From positions 8,544,302 to 8,608,301 of the forward strand of contig NC_081138.1 in the NCBI RefSeq assembly GCF_958295425.1: 64,000 nucleotides of DNA, written 5' to 3'. Both the position numbers and the translations under genes were made by a program. Origin of the DNA: Solea solea (lineage: Eukaryota > Chordata > Actinopteri > Pleuronectiformes > Soleidae). The notes below the pieces were generated by a model. It was not told the origin of the DNA, made no database searches, and saw nothing but the letters and a program-made list of their open reading frames with translations. How positions within the stretch are numbered: the first letter of the stretch is position 1; every line of letters starts with the position of its first letter. Positions 10,678-25,700 of this stretch are shown piece after piece.

Positions 10678-13600
10678 TTTTAATCTTTTTTCTACTGTCC
10701 TATAATATGAAGTTACAATATTATAAGGTATATTGATGTACCCTCAGTGTTTGAATTTATAATGATTTTACTGTTTGGATGTGTTTTTCTATTTGTGTCT
10801 GTTTTTGTGCGCATTCAGCAGGGATACGGCTGTTTTCGGAATTTTTTTCATTTTTCTACTGTCCCATAACATAAACCTCACAAATAAAGTTAAAATCTTA
10901 TAAGATATAGTTATATACCTTCAGTGTTTGATTTTGCAATGATTTCACTGTTTGGATGTGTTTTTCTATTTGTCTCTGTTTTTGTGTGCATTCAGCAGGG
11001 ATACTGCTTTTTTCTGATTTTTTTCATTTTTCTACTGTCCCATAACATAAACCTCACAAATAAAGTTAAAATCTTATAAGATATAGTTATATACCTTCAG
11101 TGTTTGATTTTGCAATGATTTCACTGTTTGAATGTGTTTTTCTATTTTTGTCTGTTTTTGTGCGCATTCAGCTGGAATACGACTATTTTCTGATTTTTTT
11201 TCATTTTTCTACTGTCCCATAACATAAACCTCACAAATAAAGTTAACATCTTATAAGATATAGTTATATACCTTCAGTGTTTGATTTTGCAATGATTTCA
11301 CTGTTTGGATGTATTTTTCTATTTGTGTCTGTTTTTGTGTGCATTCAGCTGAGATAATGCTGTTTCCGGATTTTTTTAATTTTTCTGCTGTCCCATAACA
11401 TAAACCTCACAAATGAAGTTAACATCTTAAAAGATTTAGTTCTGTACCCTCAGTGTTTGATTTTGCAATGATTTCACTGTTGGGATGTGTTCTTCTATTT
11501 GTGTCTGTTTGTGTGCGCATTCAGCTGAGATAAGGCTGTTTCCGGATTTTGTTAATTTTTGTACTTTCCCATAACATAAACCTCACAAATGAAGTTAACA
11601 TCTTAAAAGATTTAGTTCTGTACCCTCAGTGTTTGATTTTGCAATGATTTCACTGTTTGGATGTGTTTTTCTCTTTGTGTCTGTTTGTGTGCGCATTCAG
11701 CTGAGATAAGGCTGTTTCCGGATTTTTTTCATTTTTCTACTTTCCCATAACATAAACCTCACAAATGAAGTTAACATCTTAAAAGATTTAGTTCTGTACC
11801 CTCAGTGTTTGATTTTGCAATGATTTCACTGTTTGGATGTGTTTTTCTATGGGTGTCTGTTTGTGTGTGCATTCAGCTGAGCTAAGGCTGTTTCCGGATT
11901 TTTTTCATTTTTCTACTTTCCCATAACATAAACCTCACAAATAAAGTTAACATCTTATAAGATATAGTTATATACCTTCAGTGTTTGAATTTATAATGAT
12001 TTCACTGATTGGATGTGTTTTTCTATTTGTGTCTGTTTTTGTGCACTTTCAGCAGGGATACGGCTGTTTTCGGACTTTTTTTCATTTTTCTACTGTCCCA
12101 TAACATGAACCTCACAAATAAAGTTAAAATCTTATAAGATATAGTTATATACCTTCAGTGTTTGATTTTGCAATGATTTCACTGTTTGGATGTGTTTTTC
12201 TATTTGTCTCTGTTTTTGTGTGCATTCAGCAGGGATACAGCTGTTTTCTGATTTTTTTCTTTTTTTTATTGTCCCATAACATAAACCTCACAAATAAAGT
12301 TAACATCTCATAAGATATAGTTATATACCTTCAGTGTTTGATTTTGCAATGATTTCACTGTTTGGATGTGTTTTTCTATTTGTCTCTGTTTTTGTGTGCA
12401 TTCAGCAAGGATACGACTGTTTTTTGATTTTTTGATTTTTTTCTACTGTCCCATAACATAAACCTCACAAATAAAGTTAAAATCTTATAAGATATAGTTA
12501 TATACCTTCAGTGTTTGATTTTGCAATGATTTCACTGTTTGGATGTGTTTTTCTATTTGTGTCTGTTTTTGTGCGCATTCAGCTGGAATACGACTGTTTT
12601 CTGATTTTTTTTCATTTTTCTACTGTCCCATAACATAAACCTCACAAATAAAGTTAACATCTTATAAGATATTCTTTGGTACCCTCAGTGTTTGATTTTG
12701 CAATGATTTCACTGTTTGGATGTGTTTTTCTATTTGTGTCCGTTTTTGTGCGCATTCAGCTGGAATACGTCTGTTTTCTGATTTTTTTTCATTTTCTACT
12801 GTCCCATAACATAAACCTCACAAATAAAGTTTAAATCTTATAAGATATAGTTATATACCTTCACTGTTTTATTTTGCAATGATTTCACTGTTTGGATGTG
12901 TTTTTCTATTTGTCTCTGTTTTTGTGCGTATTCAGCAGGGATACGGCTGTTTTCTGATTTTTTTCTTTTTTTTATTGTCCCATAACATAAACCTCACAAA
13001 TAAAGTTAACATCTCATAAGATATAGTTATATACCTTCAGTGTTTGATTTTGCAATGATTTCAAGTTTGAATGTGTTTTTCTATTTTTGTCTGTTTTTGT
13101 GCGCATTCAGCTGGAATACGACTGTTTTCTGATTTGTTTTCATTTTTCTACTGTCCCATAACATAAACCTCACAAATAAAGTTAACATCTCATAAGATAT
13201 AGTTATATACCTTCAGTGTTTGATTTTGCAATGATTTCACTGTTTGAATGTGTTTTTCTATTTTTGTCTGTTTTTGTGCGCATTCAGCTGGAATACGACT
13301 GTTTTCGGAATTTTTTTCATTTTTCTACTGTCCCATAACATAAACCTCACAAATAAAGTTAACATCTTATAAGATATTCTTCGGTACCCTCAGTGTTTGA
13401 TTTTGCAATGATTTCACTGTTTGGATGTGTTTTTCTATTTGTCTCTGTTTTTGTGTGCATTCAGCAGGGATACGGCTGTTTTCTGATTTTTTTAATTTTT
13501 TTATTGTCCCATAACATAAACCTCACAAATAAAGTTAACATCTCATAAGATATAGTTATATACCTTCAGTGTTTGATTTTGCAATGATTTCACTGTTTGG

Positions 13601-15321
13601 ATGTGTTTTTCTATTTGTGTCTGTTTTTGTGCACTTTCAGCAGGGATACGGCTGTTTTCGGACTTTTTTTCATTTTTCTACTGTCCCATAACATGAACCT
13701 CACAAATAAAGTTAAAATCTTATAAGATATAGTTATATACCTTCAGTGTTTGATTTTGCAATGATTTCACTGTTTGGATGTGTTTTTCTATTTGTCTCTG
13801 TTTTTGTGTGCATTCAGCAGGGATACAGCTGTTTTCTGATTTTTTTCTTTTTTTTATTGTCCCATAACATAAACCTCACAAATAAAGTTAACATCTCATA
13901 AGATATAGTTATATACCTTCAGTGTTTGATTTTGCAATGATTTCACTGTTTGGATGTGTTTTTCTATTTGTGTCTGTTTTTGTGTGCATTCAGCTGAGAT
14001 AATGCTGTTTCCGTATTTTTTTAATTTTTCTGCTGTCCCATAACATAAACCTCACAAATGAAGTTAACATCTTAAAAGATTTAGTTCTGTACCCTCAGTG
14101 TTTGATTTTGCAATGATTTCACTGTTTGGATGTGTTTTTCTATTTGTGTCTGTTTGTGTGCGCATTCAGCTGAGATAAGGCTGTTTCCGGATTTTGTTAA
14201 TTTTTGTACTTTCCCATAACATAAACCTCACAAATGAAGTTAACATCTTAAAAGATTTAGTTCTGTAACCTCAGTGTTTGATTTTGCAATGATTTCACTG
14301 TTTGGATGTGTTTTTCTATGGGTGTCTGTTTTTGTGCGCATTCAGCTGAGCTAAGGCTGTTTCCGGATTTTTTTCATTTTTCTACTTTCCCATAACATAA
14401 ACCTCACAAATAAAGTTAACATCTTATAAGATATAGTTATATACCTTCAGTGTTTTATTTTGCAATGATTTCACTGTTTGGATGTGTTTTTCTATTTGTC
14501 TCTGTTTTTGTGTGCATTCAGCAGGGATACGGCTGTTTTCTGACTTTTTTCATTTTTTTATTGTCCCATAACATAAACCTCACAAATAAAGTTAACATCT
14601 CATAAGATATAGTTATATACCTTCAGTGTTTGATTTTGCAATGATTTCACTGTTTGAATGTGTTTTTCTATTTTTGTCTGTTTTTGTGCGCATTCAGCTG
14701 GAATACGACTGTTTTCTGATTTTTTTCATTTTTCTACTGTCCCATAACATAAACCTCACAAATAAAGTTAACATCTCATAAGATATAGTTATATACCTTC
14801 AGTGTTTGATTTTGCAATGATTTCACTGTTTGAATGTGTTTTTCTATTTTTGTCTGTTTTTGTGCGCATTCAGCTGGAATACGACTGTTTTCTGATTTTT
14901 TTTCATTTTTCTACTGTCCCATAACATAAACCGCACAAATAAAGTTAACATCTTATAAGATATTCTTCGGTACCCTCAGTGTTTGATTTTGCAATGATTT
15001 CACTGTTTGGATGTGTTTTTTATTTGTCTCTGTTTTTGTGTGCATTCAGCAGGGATACGGCTGTTTTCTGATTTTTTTCATTTTTTTATTGTCCCATAAC
15101 ATAAACCTCACAAATAAAGTTAACATCTCATAAGATATAGTTATATACCTTCATTGTTTGATTTTGCAATGATTTCACTGTTTGAATGTGTTTTTCTATT
15201 TTTGTCTGTTTTTGTGCGCATTCAGCTGGAATACGACTGTTTTCTGATTTTTTTTCATTTTCTACTGTCCCATAACATAAACCTCACAAATAAAGTTAAC
15301 ATCTTATAAGATATACTAATG
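10678..15321 (+). repeat. Satellite A run 3, about 26.3 monomers
   Basis: k clusters begin at 11349 and 13994. The first has four k monomers, including one with TTGGGATGTGTTCTTCT and one with TTTCTCTTTGTG, and is followed by a T4 monomer near 11980. Private variants help trace duplications: GGATGTATTTTTC near 11311, and ATTTCAAGTTTG at about 13060, where two bases of CACTG are lost. Both recur in run 4. Confidence 0.93.
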
Positions 15322-16361
15322 TACCCTCGTCGTTCCGCTCGTCTTGGGACCTCAAACGACATATAAAATATTCACACTCCTGCGACCTGTAGAAATGTAG
15401 TTCCTCCAAAACTTCCACTCTGGCCAAAGAGTCTAAGACTGTATAGAGTCTGACATGACCTGATTTTCAGTTTTTGGACACAGGACTTTGGGCTTTTTTC
15501 CCCCTGGCCAAAAAAAACTTCCAAAAACACAGTCTGTAAAATTCAAACGTAAGAAAGGTGGGAAACTGTCTTTTCTTCAATAATTCCTAAAGGCAATGAG
15601 TCCGGATGCTGATTTCTCCGTATGTGTATCAGGGACTCCTGGCTGATCCAGGGTGCCGAGTTTCAGACCCGTGCAACCTTTGGAAAGGTCAAAGGTCAGG
15701 CGCTCTGGTGTGTTTGTTGTAATAATTCCTAAAGGCATTGAGTCAGGAGTCTGATTTTTCCGTATGTGTATCAGGGACTAAAGCTTATCCCGGTTGCCGA
15801 GTTTCAGACCTGTGCAACTTTCGGAAAAGGTCAATGGTCAGCCGTTCGGGTGTGTTTTTTGTAATAATTCCTAAAGGCATTTAGCCAGGAGTCTGATTTT
15901 TCCGTATGTGTATCAGGGACTAAGGCTAATCCAGGGTGCCAAGTTTCAGACCCGTGCAACCTTTGGAAAGATCAAAGGTCAGCCGTTCGGGTGTGTTTTT
16001 TGTAATAATTCCTAAAGGCATTGAGCCAGGAGTCTGATTTTTCCGTGTGTGTATCAGGGACTAAGGCTGATCCAGGGTGCCGAGTTTCAAACCTGTGCAA
16101 CCTTCGGAAAGGTCAATGGTCAGCCGTTCGGGTGTGTTTTTTGTATTCATTCCTAAAGGCATTGAGCCAGGAGTCTGATTTTTCCGTATGTGTATCAGGG
16201 ACTAAGGCTAATCTAGGGTGCCGAGTTTCAGACCTGTGTAACCTTCGGAAAGGTCAAAGGTCAGCCGTTTAGGTGTGTTTTTTGTAATAATTCCTAAAGG
16301 CATTAAGCCAGGAGTCTGATTTTTCCGTATGTGTATCAGGGACTAAGGCTGATCGAGGGTA
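15322..16361 (+). repeat. Satellite B block 3 (B1 type)
   Basis: A 1040-bp block that I read as nearly identical to block 2, including the GTCAGGCGCTCTGG variant in unit one and AGGGTGCCAAGTTTC in unit three. It starts 5684 bp after block 2, and the start of the next A run repeats at the same offset. Perfect DR1 motifs are at 15686-15698 and 16251-16263. Confidence 0.92.
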
Positions 16362-19300
16362 TTTTAATCTTTTTTCTACTGTCCTATAATATGAAGTTAC
16401 AATATTATAAGGTATATTGATGTACCCTCAGTGTTTGAATTTATAATGATTTTACTGTTTGGATGTGTTTTTCTATTTGTGTCTGTTTTTGTGCGCATTC
16501 AGCAGGGATACGGCTGTTTTCGGAATTTTTTTCATTTTTCTACTGTCCCATAACATAAACCTCACAAATAAAGTTAAAATCTTATAAGATATAGTTATAT
16601 ACCTTCAGTGTTTGATTTTGCAATGATTTCACTGTTTGGATGTGTTTTTCTATTTGTCTCTGTTTTTGTGTGCATTCAGCAGGGATACTGCTTTTTTCTG
16701 ATTTTTTTCATTTTTCTACTGTCCCATAACATAAACCTCACAAATAAAGTTAAAATCTTATAAGATATAGTTATATACCTTCAGTGTTTGATTTTGCAAT
16801 GATTTCACTGTTTGAATGTGTTTTTCTATTTTTGTCTGTTTTTGTGCGCATTCAGCTGGAATACGACTATTTTCTGATTTTTTTTCATTTTTCTACTGTC
16901 CCATAACATAAACCTCACAAATAAAGTTAACATCTTATAAGATATAGTTATATACCTTCAGTGTTTGATTTTGCAATGATTTCACTGTTTGGATGTATTT
17001 TTCTATTTGTGTCTGTTTTTGTGTGCATTCAGCTGAGATAATGCTGTTTCCGGATTTTTTTAATTTTTCTGCTGTCCCATAACATAAACCTCACAAATGA
17101 AGTTAACATCTTAAAAGATTTAGTTCTGTACCCTCAGTGTTTGATTTTGCAATGATTTCACTGTTTGGATGTGTTTTTCTATTTGTGTCTGTTTGTGTGC
17201 GCATTCAGCTGAGATAAGGCTGTTTCCGGATTTTTTTCATTTTTCTACTTTCCCATAACATAAACCTCACAAATGAAGTTAACATCTTAAAAGATTTAGT
17301 TCTGTACCCTCAGTGTTTGATTTTGCAATGATTTCACTGTTTGGATGTGTTTTTCTATGGGTGTCTGTTTGTGTGTGCATTCAGCTGAGCTAAGGCTGTT
17401 TCTGGATTTTTTTCATTTTTCTACTTTCCCATAACATAAACCTCACAAATAAAGTTAACATCTTATAAGATATAGTTATATACCTTCAGTGTTTGAATTT
17501 ATAATGATTTCACTGATTGGATGTGTTTTTCTATTTGTGTCTGTTTTTGTGCACATTCAGCAGGGATACGGCTGTTTTCGGATTTTTTTCATTTTTCTAC
17601 TGTCCCATAACATAAACCTCACAAATAAAGTTTAAATCTTATAAGATATAGTTATATACCTTCACTGTTTTATTTTGCAATGATTTCACTGTTTGGATGT
17701 GTTTTTCTATTTGTCTCTGTTTTTGTGCGCATTCAGCAGGAATACGGCTGTTTTCTGATTTTTTTCTTTTTTTTATTGTCCCATAACATAAACCTCACAA
17801 ATAAAGTTAACATCTCATAAGATATAGTTATATACCTTCAGTGTTTGATTTTGCAATGATTTCAAGTTTGAATGTGTTTTTCTATTTTTGTCTGTTTTTG
17901 TGCGCATTCAGCTGGAATACGACTGTTTTCTGATTTGTTTTCATTTTTCTACTGTCCCATAACATAAACCTCACAAATAAAGTTAACATCTCATAAGATA
18001 TAGTTATATACCTTCAGTGTTTGATTTTGCAATGATTTCACTGTTTGAATGTGTTTTTCTATTTTTGTCTGTTTTTGTGCGCATTCAGCTGGAATACGAC
18101 TGTTTTCGGAATTTTTTTCATTTTTCTACTGTCCCATAACATAAACCTCACAAATAAAGTTAACATCTTATAAGATATTCTTCGGTACCCTCAGTGTTTG
18201 ATTTTGCAATGATTTCACTGTTTGGATGTGTTTTTCTATTTGTCTCTGTTTTTGTGTGCATTCAGCAGGGATACGGCTGTTTTCTGATTTTTTTAATTTT
18301 TTTATTGTCCCATAACATAAACCTCACAAATAAAGTTAACATCTCATAAGATATAGTTATATACCTTCAGTGTTTGATTTTGCAATGATTTCACTGTTTG
18401 GATGTGTTTTTCTATTTGTGTCTGTTTTTGTGCACTTTCAGCAGGGATACGGCTGTTTTCGGACTTTTTTTCATTTTTCTACTGTCCCATAACATGAACC
18501 TCACAAATAAAGTTAAAATCTTATAAGATATAGTTATATACCTTCAGTGTTTGATTTTGCAATGATTTCACTGTTTGGATGTGTTTTTCTATTTGTCTCT
18601 GTTTTTGTGTGCATTCAGCAGGGATACAGCTGTTTTCTGATTTTTTTCTTTTTTTTATTGTCCCATAACATAAACCTCACAAATAAAGTTAACATCTCAT
18701 AAGATATAGTTATATACCTTCAGTGTTTGATTTTGCAATGATTTCACTGTTTGGATGTGTTTTTCTATTTGTCTCTGTTTTTGTGTGCATTCAGCAAGGA
18801 TACGACTGTTTTCTGATTTTTTTCTTTTTTTCTACTGTCCCATAACATAAACCTCACAAATAAAGTTAAAATCTTATAAGATATAGTTATATACCTTCAG
18901 TGTTTGATTTTGCAATGATTTCACTGTTTGGATGTGTTTTTCTATTTGCGTCTGTTTTTGTGCGCATTCAGCTGGAATACGACTGTTTTCTGATTTTTTT
19001 TCATTTTTCTACTGTCCCATAACATAAACCTCACAAATAAAGTTAACATCTTATAAGATATTCTTTGGTACCCTCAGTGTTTGATTTTGCAATGATTTCA
19101 CTGTTTGGATGTGTTTTTCTATTTGTGTCCGTTTTTGTGCGCATTCAGCTGGAATACGTCTGTTTTCTGATTTTTTTTCATTTTCTACTGTCCCATAACA
19201 TAAACCTCACAAATAAAGTTTAAATCTTATAAGATATAGTTATATACCTTCACTGTTTTATTTTGCAATGATTTCACTGTTTGGATGTGTTTTTCTATTT

Positions 19301-21710
19301 GTCTCTGTTTTTGTGCGCATTCAGCAGGGATACGGCTGTTTTCTGATTTTTTTCTTTTTTTTATTGTCCCATAACATAAACCTCACAAATAAAGTTAACA
19401 TCTCATAAGATATAGTTATATACCTTCAGTGTTTGATTTTGCAATGATTTCAAGTTTGAATGTGTTTTTCTATTTTTGTCTGTTTTTGTGCGCATTCAGC
19501 TGGAATACGACTGTTTTCTGATTTGTTTTCATTTTTCTACTGTCCCATAACATAAACCTCACAAATAAAGTTAACATCTCATAAGATATAGTTATATACC
19601 TTCAGTGTTTGATTTTGCAATGATTTCACTGTTTGAATGTGTTTTTCTATTTTTGTCTGTTTTTGTGCGCATTCAGCTGGAATACGACTGTTTTCGGAAT
19701 TTTTTTCATTTTTCTACTGTCCCATAACATAAACCTCACAAATAAAGTTAACATCTTATAAGATATTCTTCGGTACCCTCAGTGTTTGATTTTGCAATGA
19801 TTTCACTGTTTGGATGTGTTTTTCTATTTGTCTCTGTTTTTGTGTGCATTCAGCAGGGATACGGCTGTTTTCTGATTTTTTTAATTTTTTTATTGTCCCA
19901 TAACATAAACCTCACAAATAAAGTTAACATCTCATAAGATATAGTTATATACCTTCAGTGTTTGATTTTGCAATGATTTCACTGTTTGGATGTGTTTTTC
20001 TATTTGTGTCTGTTTTTGTGCACTTTCAGCAGGGATACGGCTGTTTTCGGACTTTTTTTCATTTTTCTACTGTCCCATAACATGAACCTCACAAATAAAG
20101 TTAAAATCTTATAAGATATAGTTATATACCTTCAGTGTTTGATTTTGCAATGATTTCACTGTTTGGATGTGTTTTTCTATTTGTCTCTGTTTTTGTGTGC
20201 ATTCAGCAGGGATACAGCTGTTTTCTGATTTTTTTCTTTTTTTTATTGTCCCATAACATAAACCTCACAAATAAAGTTAACATCTCATAAGATATAGTTA
20301 TATACCTTCAGTGTTTGATTTTGCAATGATTTCACTGTTTGGATGTGTTTTTCTATTTGTGTCTGTTTTTGTGTGCATTCAGCTGAGATAATGCTGTTTC
20401 CGTATTTTTTTAATTTTTCTGCTGTCCCATAACATAAACCTCACAAATGAAGTTAACATCTTAAAAGATTTAGTTCTGTACCCTCAGTGTTTGATTTTGC
20501 AATGATTTCACTGTTTGGATGTGTTTTTCTATTTGTGTCTGTTTGTGTGCGCATTCAGCTGAGATAAGGCTGTTTCCGGATTTTGTTAATTTTTGTACTT
20601 TCCCATAACATAAACCTCACAAATGAAGTTAACATCTTAAAAGATTTAGTTCTGTAACCTCAGTGTTTGATTTTGCAATGATTTCACTGTTTGGATGTGT
20701 TTTTCTATGGGTGTCTGTTTTTGTGCGCATTCAGCTGAGCTAAGGCTGTTTCCGGATTTTTTTCATTTTTCTACTTTCCCATAACATAAACCTCACAAAT
20801 AAAGTTAACATCTTATAAGATATAGTTATATACCTTCAGTGTTTTATTTTGCAATGATTTCACTGTTTGGATGTGTTTTTCTATTTGTCTCTGTTTTTGT
20901 GTGCATTCAGCAGGGATACGGCTGTTTTCTGACTTTTTTCATTTTTTTATTGTCCCATAACATAAACCTCACAAATAAAGTTAACATCTCATAAGATATA
21001 GTTATATACCTTCAGTGTTTGATTTTGCAATGATTTCACTGTTTGAATGTGTTTTTCTATTTTTGTCTGTTTTTGTGCGCATTCAGCTGGAATACGACTG
21101 TTTTCTGATTTTTTTCATTTTTCTACTGTCCCATAACATAAACCTCACAAATAAAGTTAACATCTTATAAGATATAGTTATATACCTTCAGTGTTTGATT
21201 TTGCAATGATTTCACTGTTTGAATGTGTTTTTCTATTTTTGTCTGTTTTTGTGCGCATTCAGCTGGAATACGACTGTTTTCTGATTTTTTTTCATTTTTC
21301 TACTGTCCCATAACATAAACCGCACAAATAAAGTTAACATCTTATAAGATATTCTTCGGTACCCTCAGTGTTTGATTTTGCAATGATTTCACTGTTTGGA
21401 TGTGTTTTTTATTTGTCTCTGTTTTTGTGTGCATTCAGCAGGGATACGGCTGTTTTCTGATTTTTTTCATTTTTTTATTGTCCCATAACATAAACCTCAC
21501 AAATAAAGTTAACATCTCATAAGATATAGTTATATACCTTCATTGTTTGATTTTGCAATGATTTCACTGTTTGAATGTGTTTTTCTATTTTTGTCTGTTT
21601 TTGTGCGCATTCAGCTGGAATACGACTGTTTTCTGATTTTTTTTCATTTTCTACTGTCCCATAACATAAACCTCACAAATAAAGTTAACATCTTATAAGA
21701 TATACTAATG
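16362..21710 (+). repeat. Satellite A run 4, about 30.3 monomers, with an internal nine-monomer duplication
   Basis: The start matches run 3 at an offset of 5684 (the GGATGTATTTTTC variant at about 16995), but the k cluster beginning at 17033 has one monomer fewer. The rare CAAGTTTGAATG variant occurs twice, at 17863 and 19451, 1588 bp (nine monomers) apart, with the same order of neighbours. A nine-monomer segment has therefore been tandemly duplicated. A second k cluster begins at 20383. Confidence 0.92.
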
Positions 21711-22750
21711 TACCCTCGTCGTTCCGCTCGTCTTGGGACCTCAAACGACATATAAAATATTCACACTCCTGCGACCTGTAGAAATGTAGTTCCTCCAAAA
21801 CTTCCACTCTGGCCAAAGAGTCTAAGACTGTATAGAGTCTGACATGACCTGATTTTCAGTTTTTGGACACAGGACTTTGGGCTTTTTTCCCCCTGGCCAA
21901 AAAAAACTTCCAAAAACACAGTCTGTAAAATTCAAACGTAAGAAAGGTGGGAAACTGTCTTTTCTTCAATAATTCCTAAAGGCAATGAGTCCGGATGCTG
22001 ATTTCTCCGTATGTGTATCAGGGACTCCTGGCTGATCCAGGGTGCCGAGTTTCAGACCCGTGCAACCTTTGGAAAGGTCAAAGGTCAGCCGCTCTGGTGT
22101 GTTTGTTGTAATAATTCCTAAAGGCATTGAGTCAGGAGTCTGATTTTTCCGTATGTGTATCAGGGACTAAAGCTTATCCCGGTTGCCGAGCTTCAGACCT
22201 TTGCAACTTTCGGAAAAGGTCAATGGTCAGCCGTTCGGGTGTGTTTTTTGTAATAATTCCTAAAGGCATTTAGCCAGGAGTCAGATTTTTCCGTATGTGT
22301 ATCAGGGACTAAGGCTAATCCAGGGTGCCGAGTTTCAGACCCGTGCAACCTTTGGAAAGATCAAAGGTCAGCCGTTCGGGTGTGTTTTTTGTAATAATTC
22401 CTAAAGGCATTGAGCCAGGAGTCTGATTTTTCCGTGTGTGTATCAGGGACTAAGGCTGATCCAGGGTGCCGAGTTTCAAACCTGTGCAACCTTCGGAAAG
22501 GTCAATGGTCAGCCGTTCGGGTGTGTTTTTTGTATTCATTCCTAAAGGCATTGAGCCAGGAGTCTGATTTTTCCGTATGTGTATCAGGGACTAAGGCTAA
22601 TCTAGGGTGCCGAGTTTCAGACCTGTGTAACCTTCGGAAAGGTCAAAGGTCAGCCGTTTAGGTGTGTTTTTTGTAATAATTCCTAAAGGCATTAAGCCAG
22701 GAGTCTGATTTTTCCGTATGTGTATCAGGGACTAAGGCTGATCGAGGGTA
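21711..22750 (+). repeat. Satellite B block 4 (B1 type)
   Basis: A full-length block with six subrepeat starts. Unit one returns to GTCAGCCGCTCTGG; unit two has GCCGAGCTTCAGACCTTTGC, and unit three has GAGTCAGATTTTTCC. The A sequence after it reads GTTACAATCTTATAAGG where earlier blocks have GTTACAATATTATAAGG, and later blocks share this change. Perfect DR1 motifs are at 22075-22087 and 22640-22652. Confidence 0.92.
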
Positions 22751-25700
22751 TTTTAATCTTTTTTCTACTGTCCTATAATATGAAGTTACAATCTTATAAG
22801 GTATATTGATGTACCCTCAGTGTTTGAATTTATAATGATTTTACTGTTTGGATGTGTTTTTCTATTTGTGTCTGTTTTTGTGCGCATTCAGCAGGGATAC
22901 GGCTGTTTTCGGAATTTTTTTCATTTTTCTACTGTCCCATAACATAAACCTCACAAATAAAGTTAAAATCTTATAAGATATAGTTATATACCTTCAGTAT
23001 TTGATTTTGCAATGATTTCACTGTTTGGATGTGTTTTTCTATTTGTCTCTGTTTTTGTGTGCATTCAGCAGGGACACTGCTTTTTTCTGATTTTTTTCAT
23101 TTTTCTACTGTCCCATAACATAAACCTCACAAATAAAGTTAAAATCTTATAAGATATAGTTATATACCTTCAGTGTTTGATTTTGCAATGATTTCACTGT
23201 TTGGATGTGTTTTTCTATTTGTGTCTGTTTTTGTGCACATTCAGCAGGGATACGGCTGTTTTCGGACTTTTTTTCATTTTTCTACTTTCCCATAACATAA
23301 ACCTCACAAATAAAGTTAACATCTTATAAGATATAGTTATATACCTTCAGTGTTTGAATTTATAATGATTTCACTGTTTGGATGTGTTTTTCTATTTGTG
23401 TCTGTTTTTGTGCGCATTCAGCAGGGATACGGCTGTTTTCGGATTTTTTTCATTTTTCTACTGTCCCATAACATAAACCTCACAAATAAAGTTTAAATCT
23501 TATAAGATAAAGTTATATACCTTCAGTGTTTTATTTTGCAATGATTTCACTGTTTGGATGTGTTTTTCTATTTGTCTCTGTTTTTGTGTGCATTCAGCAG
23601 GGATACGGCTGTTTTCTGACTTTTTTCATTTTTTTATTGTCCCATAACATAAACCTCACAAATAAAGTTAACATCTCATAAGATATAGTTATATACCTTC
23701 AGTGTTTGATTTTGCAATGATTTCACTGTTTGAATGTGTTTTTCTATTTTTGTCTGTTTTTGTGCGCATTCAGCTGGAATACGACTGTTTTCTGATTTTT
23801 TTCATTTTTCTACTGTCCCATAACATAAACCTCACAAATAAAGTTAACATCTTATAAGATATAGTTATATACCTTCAGTGTTTGATTTTGCAATGATTTC
23901 ACTGTTTGAATGTGTTTTTCTATTTTTGTCTGTTTTTGTGCGCATTCAGCTGGAATACGACTGTTTTCTGATTTTTTTTCATTTTTCTACTGTCCCATAA
24001 CATAAACCTCACAAATAAAGTTAACATCTTATAAGATATAGTTATATACCTTCAGTGTTTGATTTTGCAATGATTTCACTGTTTGGATGTGTTTTTCTAT
24101 TTGTGTCTGTTTTTGTGCGCATTCAGCAGGGATACGGCTGTTTTCGGAATTTTTTTCATTTTTCTACTGTCCCATAACATAAACCTCACAAATAAAGTTA
24201 AAATCTTAGAAGATATAGTTATATACCTTCAGTGTTTGATTTTGCAATGATTTCACTGTTTGGATGTGTTTTTCTATTTGTCTCTGTTTTTGTGTGCATT
24301 CAGCAGGGACACTGCTTTTTTCTGATTTTTTTCATTTTTCTACTGTCCCATAACATAAACCTCACAAATAAAGTTAAAATCTTATAAGATATAGTTATAT
24401 ACCTTCAGTGTTTGATTTTGCAATGATTTCACTGTTTGGATGTGTTTTTCTATTTGTCTCTGTTTTTGTGTGCATTAAGCAGGGATACGGCTGTTTTCTG
24501 ATTTTTTTCATTATTTTATTGTCCCATAACATAAACCTCACAAATAAAGTTAACATCTCATAAGATATAGTTATATACCTTCAGTGTTTGATTTTGCAAT
24601 GATTTCACTGTTTGGAAGTGTTTTTCTATTTGTGTCTGTTTTTGTGCACATTCAGCAGGGATACGGCTGTTTTCGGACTTTTTTTCATTTTTCTACTGTC
24701 CCATAACATGAACCTCACAAATAAAGTTAAAATCTTATAAGATATAGTTATATACCTTCAGTGTTTGATTTTGCAATGATTTCACTGTTTGGATGTGTTT
24801 TTCTATTTGTCTCTGTTTTTGTGTGCATTCAGCAGGGATACGGCTGTTTTCTGATTTTTTTCTTTTTTTCTACTGTCCCATAACATAAACCTCACAAATA
24901 AAGTTAACATCTTATAAGATATAGTTATATACCTTCAGTGTTTGATTTTGCAATGATTTCACTGTTTGAATGTGTTTTTCTATTTTTGTCTGTTTTTGTG
25001 CACATTCAGCAGGGATACGGCTGTTTTCGGACTTTTTTTCATTTTTCTACTGTCCCATAACATGAACCTCACAAATAAAGTTAAAATCTTATAAGATATA
25101 GTTATATACCTTCAGTGTTTGATTTTGCAATGATTTCACTGTTTGGATGTGTTTTTCTATTGGTGTCTGTTTGTGTGCGCATTCAGCTGAGCTAAGGCTG
25201 TTTCCGGATTTTTTTCATTTTTCTACTTTCCCATAACATAAACCTCACAAATAAAGTTAACATCTTATAAGATATAGTTATATACCTTCAGTGTTTGAAT
25301 TTATAATGATTTCACTGTTTGGATGTGTTTTTCTATTTGTGTCTGTTTTTGTGCGCATTCAGCAGGGATACGGCTGTTTTCGGATTTTTTTCATTTTTCT
25401 ACTGTCCCATAACATAAACCTCACAAATAAAGTTTAAATCTTATAAGATATAGTTATATACCTTCAGTGTTTTATTTTGCAATGATTTCACTGTTTGGAT
25501 GTGTTTTTCTATTTGTCTCTGTTTTTGTGTGCATTCAGCAGGGATACGGCTGTTTTCTGACTTTTTTCATTTTTTTATTGTCCCATAACATAAACCTCAC
25601 AAATAAAGTTAACATCTCATAAGATATAGTTATATACCTTCAGTGTTTGATTTTGCAATGATTTCACTGTTTGAATGTGTTTTTCTATTTTTGTCTGTTT

